DNA of 64,000 nucleotides from Brachionus manjavacas (lineage: Eukaryota; Rotifera; Eurotatoria; Ploima; Brachionidae). Each line of letters starts with the position of its first letter. Within the stretch, counting starts at the first letter, position 1. The position numbers were made by a program, and so were the translations under genes. Under the pieces are notes generated by a model. That model worked only from the letters and a program-made list of their open reading frames with translations. It did no database searches and had not been told where the DNA came from. Shown here piece after piece: positions 9,585 through 20,489 of this stretch. Location: NCBI GenBank assembly GCA_019054805.1, contig JAHQIY010000012.1:1736001-1800000 (forward strand), written 5' to 3'.

Positions 9585-11555
9585 TCAGTCGACTTCATCA
9601 ATAGTTGGGCCACTGCGTCCCGCACTCTCAGGCCCAGCGCCAGGCATACCGCCAGGCATACCGCCAGGCATACCACCAGGCATACCGCCGGGCATGCCAC
9701 CAGGCATACCACCAGCGCCCTGATACAACTGAGTGATAATCGGCGAGCAAACTTTTTCCACCTCTTTGAGCTTGTGCTCGAACTCGTCTTTTTCGGCGGT
9801 CTGGTTCGATTCCAGCCATTTGAGGGCCTCTTCACACGCGTCCAAAATCTTCTTCTTGTCATCGGCGCTGATCTTGGCGGCCAGCTTTTCGTCCTCGACC
9901 GTTTGCTTCATGTTAAAGCAGTAGGACTCGAGCGAGTTCTTGGCGGCGACTTTGTCGCGCTGGGCCTCGTCGTCTTTCTTGAACTTCTCGGCCTCGTTGA
10001 CCATTCTCTCAATGTCCTCTTTGCTCAATCTGCCCTTGTCGTTGGTGATGGTGATTTTGTTGGATTTGTTGGTCGACTTGTCCATGGCGGACACATTGAG
10101 GATGCCGTTGGCATCGATGTCGAACGTGACCTCAATTTGCGGCACTCCGCGGGGCGCCGGCGGTATGCCCGACAGCTCGAACTTGCCCAACAAGTGGTTG
10201 TCCTTGGTCATGGCCCTCTCGCCCTCGTACACCTGGATCAACACGCCGGGCTGGTTGTCCGCATAGGTGGTGAACGTCTGCGTCTGCTTGGTAGGAATGG
10301 TGGTGTTGCGCTTGATCAGGGCGGTCATGACGCCGCCGGCGGTCTCAATGCCCAGTGAGAGAGGTGCCACATCGAGCAGCAAGAGGTCCTGGACGGCCTC
10401 GGACTTGTCGCCGGTCAAAATGGCCGCCTGGACGGCCGCGCCGTACGCCACCGCCTCGTCCGGGTTAATCGACTTGTTCAGCTCTTTGCCGTTGAAAAAG
10501 TCCTGCAAGAGTTTTTGAACTTTGGGGATGCGGGTCGAGCCGCCCACGAGCACAATCTCGCTAATGCTTGACTTGTCCATTTTGGCGTCGCGCAGCGACT
10601 TCTCGACTGGCTCGAGAGTGCCGCGGAACAAGTCGGCGCAGAGTTCTTCGAAGCGAGCTCTGGTGATGCTGGTGTAGAAGTCGACGCCTTCGTGCAGCGA
10701 GTCGATTTCGATGTTGGCCTGAGCGGACGAGGACAGAGTGCGCTTGGCTCTCTCGCAAGCGGTGCGGAGACGGCGCAGCGCCCGCTTGTTCGACGTGATG
10801 TCCTTTTTGTTCTTGCGCTTGAACTCCTCGACAAAGTGGTTGACCAGGCGGTTGTCGAAGTCCTCGCCGCCCAAGTGAGTGTCGCCGGCCGTGGCCTTGA
10901 CCTCGAAGATGCCGTCCTCGATGGTCAGAATGGACACGTCGAAGGTGCCGCCGCCCAAGTCAAAGATCAGGATGTTCTTCTCGCCGGCGCCCTTCTTGTC
11001 GAGGCCGTAGGCGATGGCGGCCGCGGTCGGCTCGTTGATGATGCGCAGCACGTTGAGGCCGGCGATGGCGCCCGCGTCCTTGGTCGCCTGGCGCTGCGAG
11101 TCGTTGAAGTAGGCCGGCACGGTCACCACTGCGTCCGTGACCTTTTTGCCCAGATAGGCCTCGGCCGTCTCCTTCATCTTGGTCAGCACCATGGACGAGA
11201 CCTCCTCGGCCGAGAAAGTCTTCGTTTCGCCCTTGAACTCCACTTGGATCTTGGGGCGGCCCGCGTCGCTGATCACCGTGAACGGCCAGTGCTTCATGTC
11301 CGACTGGACCTCGGCGTCCGTGAACTTGCGGCCGATGAGGCGCTTGGCGTCGAACACCGTGTTGTTCGGGTTCATGGCCACTTGGTTTTTGGCCGCGTCG
11401 CCGATCAAGCGCTCCGAGTCGGTGAAGGCCACGTAGGAGGGTGTTGTGCGGTTGCCCTGGTCGTTGGCGATTATTTCCACTTTGCCGTGCTGGAATATGC
11501 CCACGCACGAGTACGTGGTGCCCAAGTCGATGCCGATTGCTGAACCTTTGCTCAT
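9585..11555 (-). CDS. hsp70: Cytosolic heat-shock protein 70 (inducible type, intronless)
   Basis: A single exon of 656 codons. The ATP-dependent chaperone binds exposed hydrophobic segments of proteins. The nucleotide-binding domain (about residues 1-385) starts with [15 protein letters not shown] and has [14 protein letters not shown] and the [13 protein letters not shown] loop. The substrate-binding domain and lid follow (about 395-610), then six GGMP-type repeats and the C-terminus TIDEVD. GGMP repeats plus a terminal EVD mark the cytosolic/nuclear class; the usual EEVD reads DEVD here. No ER or mitochondrial targeting signal is present. The lack of introns fits a stress-inducible gene. 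The coding region is strikingly GC-rich against its AT-rich surroundings, which creates long spurious antisense frames (for example 10692-11543, plus). Heat-shock elements and a TATA box lie upstream. Confidence 0.98.
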   Translation of the reverse strand: MSKGSAIGIDLGTTYSCVGIFQHGKVEIIANDQGNRTTPSYVAFTDSERLIGDAAKNQVAMNPNNTVFDAKRLIGRKFTDAEVQSDMKHWPFTVISDAGRPKIQVEFKGETKTFSAEEVSSMVLTKMKETAEAYLGKKVTDAVVTVPAYFNDSQRQATKDAGAIAGLNVLRIINEPTAAAIAYGLDKKGAGEKNILIFDLGGGTFDVSILTIEDGIFEVKATAGDTHLGGEDFDNRLVNHFVEEFKRKNKKDITSNKRALRRLRTACERAKRTLSSSAQANIEIDSLHEGVDFYTSITRARFEELCADLFRGTLEPVEKSLRDAKMDKSSISEIVLVGGSTRIPKVQKLLQDFFNGKELNKSINPDEAVAYGAAVQAAILTGDKSEAVQDLLLLDVAPLSLGIETAGGVMTALIKRNTTIPTKQTQTFTTYADNQPGVLIQVYEGERAMTKDNHLLGKFELSGIPPAPRGVPQIEVTFDIDANGILNVSAMDKSTNKSNKITITNDKGRLSKEDIERMVNEAEKFKKDDEAQRDKVAAKNSLESYCFNMKQTVEDEKLAAKISADDKKKILDACEEALKWLESNQTAEKDEFEHKLKEVEKVCSPIITQLYQGAGGMPGGMPGGMPGGMPGGMPGGMPGAGPESAGRSGPTIDEVD

Positions 11556-11669
11556 TGCTAGTCTCTTTTGGTTTTGTACGAAGTGGTTTTTTTTGTTTCA
11601 AAAATTTAAAAATTAAGATTAATCTTTAGAATTTAGATTGATTTAGTTTGTGTTGAGAGTGCGAAGGCA

Positions 11670-11676
11670 TTTTATA
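11670..11676 (-). promoter_or_regulatory. TATA box of hsp70
   Basis: TATAAAA on the minus strand, 114 bp upstream of the ATG at 11555. A start site about 25-30 bp downstream would give a 5' UTR of roughly 90 nt. Confidence 0.75.
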
Positions 11677-11698
11677 CATGCAAAATTTACTAAGACTA

Positions 11699-11761
11699 GA
11701 AGGTCTTAGAAGCTAGTAGATTTGTTAATTGGTAATTTTGTTGTTCGAGAATTTTCTAGAT
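11699..11761 (-). promoter_or_regulatory. Heat-shock elements (HSF binding sites) of hsp70
   Basis: At 11744-11761 the 5-bp units TTC-nn-GAA-nn-TTC-nn-GAt are in perfect register, a strong HSE. At 11699-11711 GAA-nn-TCT-nn-GAA is a weaker one. Both lie just upstream of the TATA box, as expected for heat-inducible control. Confidence 0.75.
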
Positions 11762-11843
11762 CAATTTTTTTCTAATTTATTTTTTTTTTTTTCTATTTTT
11801 TGTTGTTGTCGAAAAGACACGAGGTGGTGTGCTTTTCTCTCAT

Positions 11844-11864
11844 TCTCTCTCTCTCTCTCTCTCT
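11844..11864. promoter_or_regulatory. (TC)n/(GA)n tract upstream of hsp70
   Basis: An uninterrupted CT dinucleotide run (GA on the hsp70 strand) between HSEs. In Drosophila, GA repeats at hsp70 promoters bind GAGA factor and keep chromatin open; a similar role here is only inferred by position. Confidence 0.45.
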
Positions 11865-11919
11865 AGTCGTTCAGTATTTTCGAACGCTATAATTTGGAAA
11901 ATTTATTCTTATCTTCAGG

Positions 11920-11932
11920 TTCTAGAAAAGTC
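11920..11932 (-). promoter_or_regulatory. Distal heat-shock element
   Basis: TTC-TA-GAA-AA-GTC, two perfect units and one 2/3 unit in 5-bp register, about 250 bp upstream of the hsp70 TATA box. Confidence 0.5.
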
Positions 11933-12915
11933 CAGTCACGTTACTCTGAATCAGCGAGAAAACAAAATGCAGAGCAACTATGACACAAAAAATGCTTTTT
12001 TTGTTCATTCTTTTTCAAATTTTGGTTCATTGTAGGATTTGATGTTTTTGATTTTTTTAGCTAACTGCCAAACCATGAATTTACCATGTTTGAATAATAA
12101 TGATAAACTCAAAATAAGGCTAAAAATTAAAATATTTGTAAAAATCATTTTACTGTGATGCTTGAAAAAAAACAAAAATCAAAATTTTATTTACTATTCG
12201 TACGAGTCTGAAATTCTTGCTTTTGTCAATTAATAAAATAAATTGAATGTTGTTTTAATTTTATAAATGATAATCCTAGAATTTTGAAGTCAGGTAAAAA
12301 ATTAACTTTAGCGACCTTGACTTACAAACAAGCCTGGCCAAAATATAAAGATTATTATCTTTAGAGAAAAAATTATGCTTTGTTTAATTAATTTATTAAA
12401 TTTATTAGAAAATAATTAATAATCACATTGAATTTTTTTAATTTTTTAAAGATTAATCTAGATTGATAGAGAAATGCAATCTGGTAAAAATGAACCAAAT
12501 CCTAAATCCGAATGGAATATTTGGGCTATCGAGGTCGACGACCAACTCTGGTTTAGCTGAGACACATTCAATAACTCAAGTAAACTGTGGTCAATAAAGC
12601 AAAAAAAAAATTTTTTTTTTAATTTAAATTAAAATTTTATATTTAATTTGAAGAGCATAATCAAATTAATTTTTATTTTTAAATGTTGATTTTGAATTTT
12701 TTTAAACAGACTTAAATATTTTTTGAATTTTTATCAAAAGTATTATATATATTAAATTAAAATAAAGAATTCTGCAAAAAGTAAAATTTTGTACAAGCCA
12801 ATTTTAAGCTAAAACCCTGAAATTATATAAATGAAAATCAAATCTTTTAAAATTTTAATTTTTTTCACCTAATTTATCAAAAAAAATTGTCTCAAAAATC
12901 CATGTTACAATTTGA
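11933..12915. other. Spacer between hsp70 and the DEG/ENaC gene
   Basis: No gene is supported. A short plus-strand frame at about 12474-12560 (28 codons, ending EVDDQLWFS) sits in a slightly less AT-rich patch and could be an exon remnant; no family is recognised. The rest is AT-rich and would include the 3' UTR of the channel gene. Confidence 0.4.
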
Positions 12916-14316
12916 TTAAATTGATTGATGAATTTCCTTCGAATTTGTCAAAGACAATAAAATTTTAATAAAAAACTCGATAAATTCTATCAATGTCAAA
13001 AAACTCATACCCAGGAATAGTCCAGCAATGCCGCCTATATTCGATAAAAGAGTTGTCAAGTCAATATTTGGATTTTCAGTAACAGATATGTAATCTAAAG
13101 TTTTATAATAAATATTAACCACTGCTAGGTCATTACTGTCAACTGTTTTATTAAAATATTTAGAATCTTTTCCGCTGTAGCTTGTTAAAAAATCTTCATA
13201 CATTAAATTTGAAAATTGATTTGAAGTAACTGTTTTGTCAAATTTCATTTTTTCACACTCTAATGGACATTTTTTGATACATTCTTCTTCCAAGTAATTA
13301 GTTTCTTCCAGAAAAATATAAGAATAATCTAAACAGAGACTGTCCCATATACCACAAGCTTTCGACTCAAAAAAACATGGAAGATTTGGAAAATAACAAT
13401 TACATCTAGTTATAAATATTTTCTGAATGCATTGAATAACACAAATCCTTTGATTATATTCTGTCAAACTTGAATGTACAAGCTTAAAAAACTCAGAATC
13501 ATGGCTGTTTATGTCATTTGTAGTTCCGTCACATTCACTGTAAGGCTTTTGATAGAAACTGTAAAAAGTTCTTGACAAAGCAATATTTGTTTCAGCTCTG
13601 GATGAAATTGTCAGCTCCTCAACCATTAATGGATTAATAGTGTGATTGTGAATTAAAATTAGGGCTCCGGCACTTGGGCTAATGGATTTTAATTTATTAG
13701 ACACACTTGTGTTTAAAACAAGTCTCAGTCCAAGCATTCTATCAGTTTGAACAATTTTATTTTTTTCAATTAAGTTTCCGCTCATATTGAATCCAGAATT
13801 GAATTGATAGCAATTTCCATACTTAGGATGTAAAAAAAGTCTGAAATTTTTGGCATCGCATAATTTGGTATTGAATTCACATAGGACAATTAACTTGTCA
13901 AATGAGTCACTTGTTTGAGAAATATTCTGGCTATGGCCTTGTACAAATAATTGAAAGTAGACCAGTAATGGGTTGATGGTGAAGTTGATTGAAGTGATAG
14001 TAGAGAAAATGGTGTTGGTGTCAACATTAGACGTAAATTTGTTCAGATTGCAGATGGTAACTGTAGGAAAAAGAGACCTAGGCTCGTTGATCACCCTGAT
14101 CTTTGTTGTTACTTCATGCTGTAAATAATTTTTTATATTTTCTGTGAACAAAAAGAGGCATAGTCCAAATGATAAACAGGTGAAAAATGTCCATAAAATT
14201 TTTATTAAAACATTTTTTGACTTGAAAATACTTGGAATTCCATGAATTGTTGATGAAAGTATCATGTCAATAATAACTCTCTTGACTCTAAGCTTTTTTG
14301 AATTTATTTCATCCAT
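12916..14316 (-). CDS. DEG/ENaC family cation channel subunit
   Basis: A single exon of 466 residues. The topology is two transmembrane segments (about 38-57 and 430-455) with a large cysteine-rich extracellular loop. The family gating motif His-Gly is at residues 25-26 (STIHG). FPTVTICN follows TM1, the post-finger cysteine cluster includes CIQKIFITRCNCYFP and CPLEC, and the pre-TM2 region reads LLSNIGGIAGLFLGMSFLTLIEF. The selectivity-filter triplet is GMS, where many members have G/S-x-S. Such channels form trimers and pass sodium in response to peptides, protons or force; the trigger cannot be inferred. At 466 residues it is slightly shorter than most relatives but has both ends. No introns, unlike most genes nearby. 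Confidence 0.92.
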   Translation of the reverse strand: MDEINSKKLRVKRVIIDMILSSTIHGIPSIFKSKNVLIKILWTFFTCLSFGLCLFLFTENIKNYLQHEVTTKIRVINEPRSLFPTVTICNLNKFTSNVDTNTIFSTITSINFTINPLLVYFQLFVQGHSQNISQTSDSFDKLIVLCEFNTKLCDAKNFRLFLHPKYGNCYQFNSGFNMSGNLIEKNKIVQTDRMLGLRLVLNTSVSNKLKSISPSAGALILIHNHTINPLMVEELTISSRAETNIALSRTFYSFYQKPYSECDGTTNDINSHDSEFFKLVHSSLTEYNQRICVIQCIQKIFITRCNCYFPNLPCFFESKACGIWDSLCLDYSYIFLEETNYLEEECIKKCPLECEKMKFDKTVTSNQFSNLMYEDFLTSYSGKDSKYFNKTVDSNDLAVVNIYYKTLDYISVTENPNIDLTTLLSNIGGIAGLFLGMSFLTLIEFIEFFIKILLSLTNSKEIHQSI

Positions 14317-15485
14317 CTTTTTTTTCTCTTTTTACTTTATTTTTTCCATTGATTTTCGACTTTAAATAGGAAAATTTTTTGAAATTATTTTTTCCGTGAC
14401 TAAACGGTAATTGAAATTTAGCAGAAAAAATCTATAAAAAATTGTCAATTAAGTTGAAATTAGATTTTTTTCATTTAATTTTTATTACAGGAAATAAATT
14501 AAAAAAAAAACTTAAAGAGACGGAAATTTTAGAGAAAGGTAAATTAGAAAATTTTTATTTTAATAATTTGCCATTAATTTAATACTTTTTAATCGATTTG
14601 TACCGGATATTCGATTAGAAGACTAGGCAACATTATTTTTCATTTAAAATAATGACAAACCAAACGATCATTTAAAATTTTAAAACTTAATTAACCTAAT
14701 GATTTTGATAATTTTTAAGAAAAAAATACTAAACATTACTTGACATGCTATGTATAATAATGGTTCATTATCAAATTAACATCAAAATAAATGATCTCTA
14801 ATTTATATAATAAAAACAATCAGCAATTTAAATTATTCAGGTGGTTAAGTTAATTCAAAAATTCAAATTTATAACTTTTATATCCACTCATTCAAACTTA
14901 AATAATGTTATTTTTCCACTAAAATAAATTATAATTTTATAAAAAATAATAAAAAAGACACGATTTCGGGGACACTTATTTGCAAGGGTATACGGTAGAA
15001 ATTAAACAGAGTGTTTTTAGCAACGCCAGTCTCAACACTTATAATTTATATTGTGACTTCTTTTTATCAAGAAAAGTTAATGAGAAAATTGTATATTCTA
15101 ATGATCAATATATAATATAAAGATTGCTTATTTATTCATTTTTATATAAAAATATCCAATTGAAATTTATTCAAGCGTGATCAGTAAAATTTTTTTAGTG
15201 ATCAGTGTTAAAATTCTCGTGATCAATCATTTGATCACATATTGTGTGGTCATCTATTTGGTGATCCGTCTTGTTCACAATACCAGCATTGTTAAAAAGA
15301 TTCTTGATCACATAAAGTTTTGCTTTAATTTTTTTTTTAATTTTCTTATCCAATGTTGAGAAATTTCTTAATTTCTAGGAAATTAAAATATAAAAAAATA
15401 ATAAAAATTAAGTAAAACAAGATAAAATAAAATAAAAATAGATAAGAAGACAAAAAAGGATAAATAAGTTAAACAAGGCTTATAT
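14317..15485. other. Upstream spacer of the DEG/ENaC gene
   Basis: No supported gene. Between 15175 and 15310 TGATCA or GTGATC words recur many times (for example at 15179, 15200, 15222 and 15235), a loose repeat of unknown meaning. The rest is AT-rich and would include the channel promoter. Confidence 0.45.
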
Positions 15486-15787
15486 TTTCAAAGCTATCTA
15501 ATTTTTTTATTTATGTATCTAATTTTAGTATCTAATTTCTTTTTATTGTATCTAATAAAATAATAATTAGTATCTAATTTTTTGTATTTTATTTATTTAT
15601 TTATTTGTTTTCTGTACCGAGCTAAAGCTCCTTCAGAATAAATTAAAAAAAAAAATAAAAATAAAATTAAAGTTAATAAAATTAAATAAAAAAAAAGAAT
15701 CAAAAAAGAGTAAATAAGCTAAAAAAATTAAATTTGAAAAGACATAAATTGGAAAAGATTGTTTCATGTGGCACATGTTTAAATAGT

Positions 15788-18570
15788 TCAAGTTTCAGGA
15801 AAAAAAGAAGAAATAGTAAGGTAGCAATTACACAATGGAGTTGGGTATTCAATATATCTTGATTCGAAACCTTCTTTGTATTCTTTCACCAGTCTTTCAA
15901 CCAATGGAATAGAATGACTCAGTCCTGTCCCAACATATTTCTCACTCAACTCAAAAAGACGATTTGAGACTGTTAGTAATTTTAGTTAATTAAAAGCTTC
16001 ATGTTGCACGATGTTGGAGGGAGTATCATATTTTAAATTAAGGATTGATCTTACTGCTGTATTCTGAATTGCTTGAAGTTTTTTGATATTATTTTCTGAA
16101 AATGAATTCAAGCAAGGAAAAGAATAGTCTAAAATCGATCCGACTAAAGATTTATATAAATTTCCTAGTGTGTTTTGATTGAGACCCCATTTTTTGTTTG
16201 ACAATATCTTAATAATATTATTTTTGTTGCAGCGTTCTTTAATTTCGTCTACTAGTATATTAAAGTTTAACTTAGAATCAAATTTAATACCAAGAAACTT
16301 GATTTCTTTTTGGCTCACTATTCTGTTTCCATAGATTTTTAAGTTTAGATTATCACCCTCTTTTTTGTACCTAGAAAAGACTACTGAACACGACTTTTCA
16401 ATTAATAAGCCATTGTTCTAGTTCGTTGGTGTATTTATTAATCTTATTTTCTAGGTTCCCTTTCTTGTTATAAATGAAGAATGTAACTAGATCATCTGCG
16501 AAAAGCAAGGAGTATTCATTATTTGTTTTGTTTCGTTTTGGGATGTCATTAATATATATACTAAATAAAAGAGGACTAATTACTGAGCCTTGAGGAACAC
16601 CTGCAGTTATTTTATATTCTTCGCTCAGATGATCATTCACATTTACCTTAAATGTCCTACTATCTAAAAAGGATCTAATCCAGTTAGTCAAGTAATGAGG
16701 TGGATTCATTTTAATCAATTTAAAAAGTAGACCTTCATGCCAAACCCTATCAAAGGCTTTAGAAATATCAAAAAAAAGGCCACAAACTCTTTTTTTCTAT
16801 TAAATGATTCCACAATTTTTTGAATTAAAAAGAAAAGATTATCTGATGTTCGCCGGTGTTTCCTAAATCCAGATTGCTCCTGGATAAGGAGTGAATTTTG
16901 TTACAAATAATTGTATAATCTTGAAAATACTATGGGTTCCAGGAGCTTTCCTAAACAACTCGTTATACTTATTGGTCTATAATTTAAAGGATCTTGTAAA
17001 GAAGAGGCTTTTTTTTGAATCATAGTAATGTCCGATGTTTTCCATGCTTTAGGGACTCTACCTTCTCGAAGAGATAAATTAAAAAGTTCTATAATTTCTA
17101 TTAATGAATTTCTAGGTAAGTTTTTTAACATTAGATTATGAATTTGGTCAGTTCCTGATGCCGCTTCATTTTTCAATCTTTTTAGAGCCATAATTAATTC
17201 ATTTAAGCAAATTGGATCATTAAAATTAGTCTGATCATAATTTCTAAAGAATTCAGAGTTAGAATTAAGTATTTCGAAATCTTTATCACGATCGATTAAA
17301 TCAGAATTAGGACTAAATATTGAAGATAGGAGTTCTCCAAAGCATTTTCCCTTTTCTTCATTAGTTTTGAATTCCTTGTCATTTGAAAACAAATTTGGGA
17401 TTAAATTCGATCCTTTTTTTGATCTAAATTTATTTATTTTTTTCCAGAATGGTCTACTTGTCAGTGGGTTTTTTCCCATTTTCTCAATAAAATCAAACCA
17501 ATTTTGATTCCAAAATTTTTTTAAAGAGGCCTTTAACTCAAATGTAAGTTGATTAAATTTTTTCTTGAGATTTTGACAGCGAGTTTTTTGGAAGTTTCTT
17601 CTTACTTACCCACGTTCTTTAATTGAATTAACAACAATGTTCGGTGGAAGACTGGATTTGGAGATTTTCTGAGAATGGTAAGGAATGCTTTTATGTGAAG
17701 TAGAAATAATTTTTTCTGTAATTTTATCATTTAGTTGATCTATTGTGAGGGGACTTTCAGTGATATTAACTATTTGAGAATTTAAAATCTCGCTGAATAA
17801 TTGCCAGTTTGCTTTTTTATCGTAAAATTTTTTATCTGCTGATTTATTTTCTAATTGATAGCCCATAGAAATCGATGCTTCGATTGGGAAATGGTCACTA
17901 GTCATGTCTTGACTATTTAGGACACAAAAGTCGGTAATTTTGTCAATTAATGAAGATGAAACTAAGAAAAGATCAAGAATTTCAAAGTAATTCCTATTAA
18001 AAATATTGAAAGTAGGACGCTTATCATTGATTACTGAGAAGTCTAACTCATTGATTATTCTTTCCAACATTATGCCGTTTTCATTTTCCCCTACGCAGCC
18101 TATTTGCTTTGTTCTGGCGTTAAGATCACCACCTAAAATGTAGTTTCTACATTTTTTGTTAACAGTTTTAAAAAACTCAAAGTTCAGAAGCATATTGGGT
18201 GGATTAAAAACAATTCATTATTCTTTCCTAAGTTCATTTTTATACAAAGGAGTTCGGAATTGAATTCCTCATAAGAGAAATCTTGTATAAATTCAATTCC
18301 TTCTTTAATTAAAATTGCTACTCCTCCTCCATACTTGTTGCGTGGATTTGTTATGAATTGATAATTTTGAAAATCAAGATAAATATTTGCCTCACTTAAA
18401 TTTATCTTTAGTTCATTGAGCAAAACAATGTCTGGACATTTTTGAGCTAAAAAATTGGCTAAGAGATGAACCCTACTAGGTAAATGAAGACAATTCCAGT
18501 GTGTAATTACTAACCTTGTTTTATTAAGAGGTTTTGTTCTTAAAGTTGATTTATTTAGCTTCTTGTTCAT
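15788..18570 (-). pseudogene. LINE ORF2: APE-type endonuclease and reverse transcriptase, broken
   Basis: Starts at the ATG overlapping the ORF1 stop. The endonuclease shows THWNCLHL, VLLNELK, NKYGGGVAILI, GGDLNAR and the SDHFPI block. The RT shows GTDQIHN, VPKAWKTSDI, NYRPISITS, AGVPQGSVISPLLF and the catalytic LLFADDL. The tail of the protein is the conserved EYPTPLCNC segment near 15840. Disabling changes are a frameshift near 18190, an in-frame TAA near 17607, a stop near 16900, a frameshift near 16780 and stops near 16395 and 15985. Such enzymes nick target DNA and prime reverse transcription there; this copy cannot. Confidence 0.88.
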
Positions 18571-19700
18571 TCTAAATTTTCTTGACTGGCAGTTTGCTGA
18601 CCAATTTTGTTAGATGATTGATCTACTTGAATTGAACATTCAGTTGTTGAACTGTTTGATTCAGACTCGAAGGTACTGTCGTTTTGATTTTCTAATACAA
18701 CTAATGGTTTCTTTGATTCATTTTCGGTGAGCTCTTTTTCATTTGGATCAGATTCGGGAAATCTCTTGGTTTGATTTCTGGTTTGGAAAAAATTCTCAGT
18801 CTCATTCTGATCAATTGAGCGTACATTGACAAGTGACTGGCATATTGGTAGAAAATCGTTTAAACGACTTACCAAAGCTTCTTCTAAAACTGGATTTTTA
18901 AGGTCTTTTGGGCTAATTTGGGATATTACGTCATTGAAATTTGTTGGCTGATATCCACGTGTTTTTGGCATCACATTTTCATCATTATCTTTTTGGTCAG
19001 CTTCAAATAATGATTGCGTTTCTTCTTGGTTAATGTAAAGATCATTGTAGTCAATCTTTTTCCTTTCAAGCGACTTAAGCTTTTCGGCAATGGAGCATTT
19101 TTTTGTCAAATGTCCTTTCTGATGACAATTTTCGCATAGTGTTTCTTTGACAGGGCATTTAGCAATGTTGTGTCCTTCATCATCACAAAAATAGCGTTTC
19201 TGCTTTTGTCCAACAATTGACACAAGACACTTAAAACCATACATAATTGTGGGGCCTGACAGGCTTCCAATAATATTCTCAGCTTCTTTTCGAAATGATA
19301 TTCTCACCCTTCTGACACCATTTTTCCTCTCGGGTCTATCTTTATATTTTTCTTCGGTAATGTGTTCAATATTGAGTCCATCAATTCGAACAGCATTAAA
19401 GAAGGTTTCAAGTCTATGATTCTCGAAATCAGAGGGCAAGAAGTGAAATCGAAAAGTACAATACCTTCTGAGATCCGGGACTTTTTTTGCATCTTCTAGT
19501 CTGAAAATGGTTCCATTGATATTGATGTCACGATCGAAAATTTTGGCAACATTAAAAGCAGCATTTAACTCTATTATCCAAACTTTGTTTGAAGAGAAAT
19601 TGTAGATACTTGTGATCGCATCATTTTCCACTTGGTTCAGGACGACATCAAGTGCACTAAATAAGACTTTATGGCTAATCGGTTTGTCTAACCTCTTCAA
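18567..19700 (-). CDS. LINE ORF1 protein with zinc knuckles
   Basis: An intact frame of 377 codons. The N-terminal half is basic and possibly RRM-like in size. Two CCHC-type knuckles follow near residues 170-205. The first lacks its first cysteine (an Arg stands there), leaving C-x4-H-x4-C; the second, CENCHQKGHLTKKC, is perfect. The C-terminal third is rich in Asn, Gln, Glu and Ser. In related elements ORF1 binds element RNA to form the ribonucleoprotein. Its TGA stop overlaps the ATG of ORF2 (ATGA at 18570-18567), suggesting coupled reinitiation. The frame is uninterrupted although ORF2 is broken. Confidence 0.8.
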   Translation of the reverse strand: MKRLDKPISHKVLFSALDVVLNQVENDAITSIYNFSSNKVWIIELNAAFNVAKIFDRDININGTIFRLEDAKKVPDLRRYCTFRFHFLPSDFENHRLETFFNAVRIDGLNIEHITEEKYKDRPERKNGVRRVRISFRKEAENIIGSLSGPTIMYGFKCLVSIVGQKQKRYFCDDEGHNIAKCPVKETLCENCHQKGHLTKKCSIAEKLKSLERKKIDYNDLYINQEETQSLFEADQKDNDENVMPKTRGYQPTNFNDVISQISPKDLKNPVLEEALVSRLNDFLPICQSLVNVRSIDQNETENFFQTRNQTKRFPESDPNEKELTENESKKPLVVLENQNDSTFESESNSSTTECSIQVDQSSNKIGQQTASQENLE

Positions 19701-19931
19701 TCAAAAAATAATTCAATTTAATATCCAATTGACAAATATAAAAATCTTTGATTAGCTCATTACTGATGATGAAAATAAAACCAACTTCAGAATACTTTTT
19801 TTGACAATTATATCTAATCTTCTGATTTCAAAAATTATCTAATTAGCTTAATTGAATTTCTAAATTGATATAAATATCATTGATATCTTTGATATTAACA
19901 AAAAAACTAAACTTAACTAAACAAAAAAATC

Positions 19932-20419
19932 ATGACTGAATCAAGCAGCATTGAATTCGTTCAACCATTGGCAAATAATAATGAAGAATCATTGTTGGAT
20001 GTGATCGTGATTTATTATTATTTAGACAAGGTGATCTAAAGCAAAATAAACGGTTTTATGACTGCCACACACTTGGAAAAAAACAGAAATGTCCTGTCCG
20101 AATGTATCTAGACAAAATCTTTTCCCAATTGTGTACAGCCTACATGTCAACCGACCAACACAACCACAAGGATAGAATGGAACTCGAATGCGAAAATGAT
20201 CGATTAACCCAAAAAGTTAAAACAGAGATTATTCGAATTTATGAAAACGAAACACAATCAACAAATTTGATTTTAGAAAAGCTTTCAGCAAAAAATATGA
20301 AATCGAATCCAGTTCAAATTTACAATCTCTGTATATATCAAAAAAATTCTACTTCCTTTTTTTTTATAATTGATACAACAAAAAAATTTAGATACTTAGA
20401 TAAAATAATTAGATACTAA
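19932..20419 (+). pseudogene. FLYWCH-type zinc-finger protein fragment, frameshifted
   Basis: An ATG at 19932 opens a frame that stops near 20039. A shifted frame takes over from about 20000 and runs to 20419. Joined, they give the family pattern: a lead-in, RFYDC, CPVRMYL and a final HNH after QHNH, matching the C-x-C...H-x-H zinc ligands of FLYWCH or MULE-associated fingers. One base gained or lost near 20000 explains the break. The downstream part is Lys/Glu-rich. FLYWCH fingers occur in host DNA-binding proteins and next to Mutator-like transposases. The surrounding inverted motif arrays favour a transposon remnant, but this is inference. Confidence 0.5.
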
Positions 20420-20489
20420 AAAAATATTTATTCACTATATTTAGATAGCTTATTATTTAGATACAATAAAAAAAGAATTAGATACAATT

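Larger units (their letters stand above)
15586..19760 (-). mobile_element. Near full-length non-LTR retrotransposon (LINE), family A
   Basis: Read on the minus strand: a short 5' region, ORF1 (19700-18567), ORF2 with endonuclease and RT (18570-15788, broken), a 3' UTR, then the stem-loop GAGC-TTTA-GCTC and a tail of AAATA repeats (15586-15642). The RT keeps FADD, but frameshifts and stops make the copy inactive. Many truncated relatives lie in the window (6082, 20490, 23812, 37740 and 41705). Confidence 0.88.

Noticed and set aside
9795-9820. GGTTCGATTCC-like string suggesting a tRNA T-arm
   Set aside because: It lies inside the Hsp70 coding sequence and no cloverleaf forms around it. No tRNA was found elsewhere.
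10692-11543. 283-codon plus-strand open frame opposite hsp70
   Set aside because: It is the antisense shadow of a GC-rich, codon-biased Hsp70 gene, with no domain of its own. The same applies to the frames at 9774-10358, 10960-11601, 10478-10834 and 9410-9862.
15175-15310. Recurring TGATCA/GTGATC words as a possible CRISPR-like or regulatory array
   Set aside because: Spacing is irregular, repeats are only 6-8 bp, and the genome is eukaryotic; kept only as a remark.
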